Part shown: positions 62,874-64,000 of the stretch, in pieces | Layout: each line of letters starts with the position of its first letter | How positions within the stretch are numbered: position 1 is the first letter of the stretch | DNA from: Chitinophagales bacterium | Lineage (GTDB): Bacteria > Bacteroidota > Bacteroidia > Chitinophagales > CAIOSU01 | Reading direction: 5' to 3' | Assembly: GCA_040877935.1 (NCBI GenBank) | Contig: JBBDNB010000040.1 | Location: 1-64,000, forward strand | Length of the DNA stretch: 64,000 bases | Translations under genes and position numbers: made by a program | The notes under the pieces: generated by a model | What the model was told of the DNA's origin: nothing | Databases searched by the model: none | Seen by the model: only the letters and a program-made list of their open reading frames with translations

Positions 62874-62914
62874 AAGACAAAACTAATGATTTTACGGCTT
62901 GATGTGCTATTGTA
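62869..62914. repeat. Direct repeat: mutS promoter-start segment, copy 2
   Basis: This is the partner of 61784-61829, in the same orientation. The ATG at 62871-62873 is that of the nucleotidyltransferase gene, and the TAGTTTTG box (62878-62885) is preserved. Confidence 0.85.
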
Positions 62915-62981
62915 AAAAGAGATTGTTTTTGAATATAGGCACTTTACTTGTAATTTGTGGATATTAATAAAAAGGCGGGTT

Positions 62982-63230
62982 TTGAAAACAAAGTTTACAT
63001 TAAGCATAGAACAAAAAGTGATTGAACGCGCTAAAAAATACGCAAATCAACAAGGGCGAAGTCTATCGGGATTAATAGAAAATTATTTAAAGACAGTTAC
63101 AAAAGGAGAAAAAGACAATTCACAAGAATTAGCTCCTATTACAAAATCCTTAAAGGGTGCATTCAAAGCACCGAAAGATTTTGACTATAAAAAGGAATTG
63201 TCAAAAGCCCTGGGCAAAAAACATATCTAA
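62982..63230 (+). CDS. DUF6364 family antitoxin-like protein (orphan)
   Basis: A protein of about 82 residues, 'MKTKFTLSIEQKVIERAKKYANQQGRSLSGLIENYLKTV' followed by a charged tail with 'KSLKGAFKAPKDFDYKKELSKALGKKH'. The pattern is a ribbon-helix-helix-like antitoxin of the DUF6364 group. I start at TTG 62982 because it gives the family beginning. The upstream TTG 62955 adds unrelated residues. DUF6364 genes usually precede a PIN-domain toxin gene. None follows here, only an Rpn gene, so the antitoxin appears orphaned. Confidence 0.75.
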   Translation: MKTKFTLSIEQKVIERAKKYANQQGRSLSGLIENYLKTVTKGEKDNSQELAPITKSLKGAFKAPKDFDYKKELSKALGKKHI

Positions 63231-63283
63231 AAAAGAGGATTGCAATTACTTTTCCAAAACCATTATTTCATTATATTCACCAT

Positions 63284-64000
63284 ATGAATAGGGGGGCGCA
63301 AAAGCACGATCGTTTTGTAAAGGCATTGTTTAGCGAGCCGGAAAAGGCCAGGCAGTATTTTGAAGAAAACCTGCCTGAAAAAGTACTGGGTCAAATTGAC
63401 CTGAGCAGTCTTCGGGTGGAGTCGGGCAGTTTTATAGACAAAAAACTCAATAATACCTTTTCGGATATTTTGTTCAAAGTCAGGCTAAAGGATAGAAAGG
63501 AAAGCTGTTGGCTCTCTGTATTAGTCGAGCACAAATCCAGAAAAGACCGCTATGTGACCATACAGATTGGCCATTATATTTTCTCGGCACTTTTGCAGCA
63601 AATCAGGGAAAAGCACAAGCCCGCCCCGATCATACCCGTTCTCTTTTATCACGGGGCCGAAAAATGGGATTACCACACCCATCGCTCACTCTACGAATCT
63701 TTTGGTTCTGAGCTTTTGGCATTTGTTCCCGAGTTTGATTATATCTTTGACAATCTACAGAATAGATCGGACAGGGAGATTTTGGCACTCGGTGCAAAGC
63801 TGTGGTCGGGCAGTATGCTGCTTTTGAAATACGCCCGTGACGAGGATTACCTTGTGAATAATGCAGGAGCCATTGTTGCCGCCATAAAAGATGAAGAAGG
63901 GAACATATTGAATCAGTTCCTTGTTTATTTCTTAAGTTTGGTCAAAAACAATAAAGAAAAAGTTATGGACACACTCAACAAATTACCAGAACCCGCAAGA
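63284..64000 (+). CDS. Rpn family recombination-promoting nuclease (truncated by window end)
   Basis: The frame is open from ATG 63284 to the end of the window without a stop (239 codons). It encodes the transposase_31/Rpn PD-(D/E)xK family: 'HDRFVKALFSEPEKARQYFEENLPEKVL', 'NTFSDILFKVRLKD' with the metal-binding Asp, 'WLSVLVEHKSRKDRYVTIQIGHYI' with the E-x-K pair, and 'PAPIIPVLFYHGAEKW'. Rpn proteins promote RecA-independent recombination. In Bacteroidota they are often multi-copy. Usual length is near 300 residues, so about 20% is missing beyond the window. Confidence 0.93.
   Translation, partial: MNRGAQKHDRFVKALFSEPEKARQYFEENLPEKVLGQIDLSSLRVESGSFIDKKLNNTFSDILFKVRLKDRKESCWLSVLVEHKSRKDRYVTIQIGHYIFSALLQQIREKHKPAPIIPVLFYHGAEKWDYHTHRSLYESFGSELLAFVPEFDYIFDNLQNRSDREILALGAKLWSGSMLLLKYARDEDYLVNNAGAIVAAIKDEEGNILNQFLVYFLSLVKNNKEKVMDTLNKLPEPAR

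Noticed and set aside
1-64000. CRISPR array, phage or conventional insertion sequence
   Set aside because: No regularly spaced direct repeats with unique spacers, no transposase other than the Rpn-type gene at the edge, and no phage structural or integrase genes were found.

Overview
The window is bacterial chromosome from a member of the phylum Bacteroidota. Family-level markers show this: a PorP/SprF protein, PorT, a type-B T9SS sorting domain, GWxTD and GSCFA proteins, WbqC, DUF3109, the type-B ribosomal protein L31, PD40-OmpA lipoprotein-like proteins, and several promoters of the Bacteroidota form (TTG, about 18-24 bases, then TAnnTTTG). I cannot name a genus. No tRNA, rRNA operon, phage or CRISPR array was recognised.

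Layout. 1-9.7 kb: nucleoid-associated protein, rhomboid protease, a giant alpha-2-macroglobulin without its thioester, and a di-haem cytochrome c peroxidase whose N-terminus is encoded by a palindromic repeat. 9.7-20.4 kb: a type I restriction-modification island on the minus strand (hsdM, broken rhuM, hsdS, HipA-like kinase + DUF3037, four-helix protein, HTH protein + Fic/Doc, hsdR). It is bounded by a 71-bp direct repeat of the 3' end of the ABC permease gene next door. 20.4-35.5 kb: housekeeping and envelope genes (aconitase, GT2, L31, EngB, UbiE, PorT, peptide deformylase) plus tandem secreted repeat proteins. 35.7-43.9 kb: cell-surface block with two PD40-OmpA proteins, PorP/SprF, an SprB-like T9SS adhesin and a collagen-like protein. 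44.4-57 kb: Na/Pi symporter, pyrophosphatase, agmatinase family enzyme, a HigBA-type toxin-antitoxin pair, IscA and cysteine desulfurase, the rimP-nusA-infB operon, an Smr protein and the RNase P RNA gene. 57-64 kb: DUF3109, TspO, alpha/beta hydrolase, mutS, a TonB-domain protein, an MNT nucleotidyltransferase, an orphan DUF6364 antitoxin and a truncated Rpn nuclease gene at the window edge.

Two patterns stand out. First, hsdR contains an in-frame GIY-YIG nuclease domain (about residues 277-403 counted from the chosen start) whose two edges carry a 17-bp inverted repeat. The same repeat family occurs six more times, always inside the hsdR/hsdS/hsdM coding sequences and nowhere else that I saw. 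This looks like a small nuclease-associated palindromic element that tolerates or exploits insertion in reading frames. Second, accessory modules are repeatedly bracketed by short copies of the end of a resident gene: the whole R-M island by the ABC permease 3' end, the toxin-antitoxin pair by the iscA 3' end, the TonB/nucleotidyltransferase pair by the mutS promoter-plus-start, and two sub-modules inside the R-M operon by copies of the hsdR start. No integrase or transposase accompanies any of them. A third family, a 60-256 bp palindromic MITE-like element, sits just upstream of three genes.
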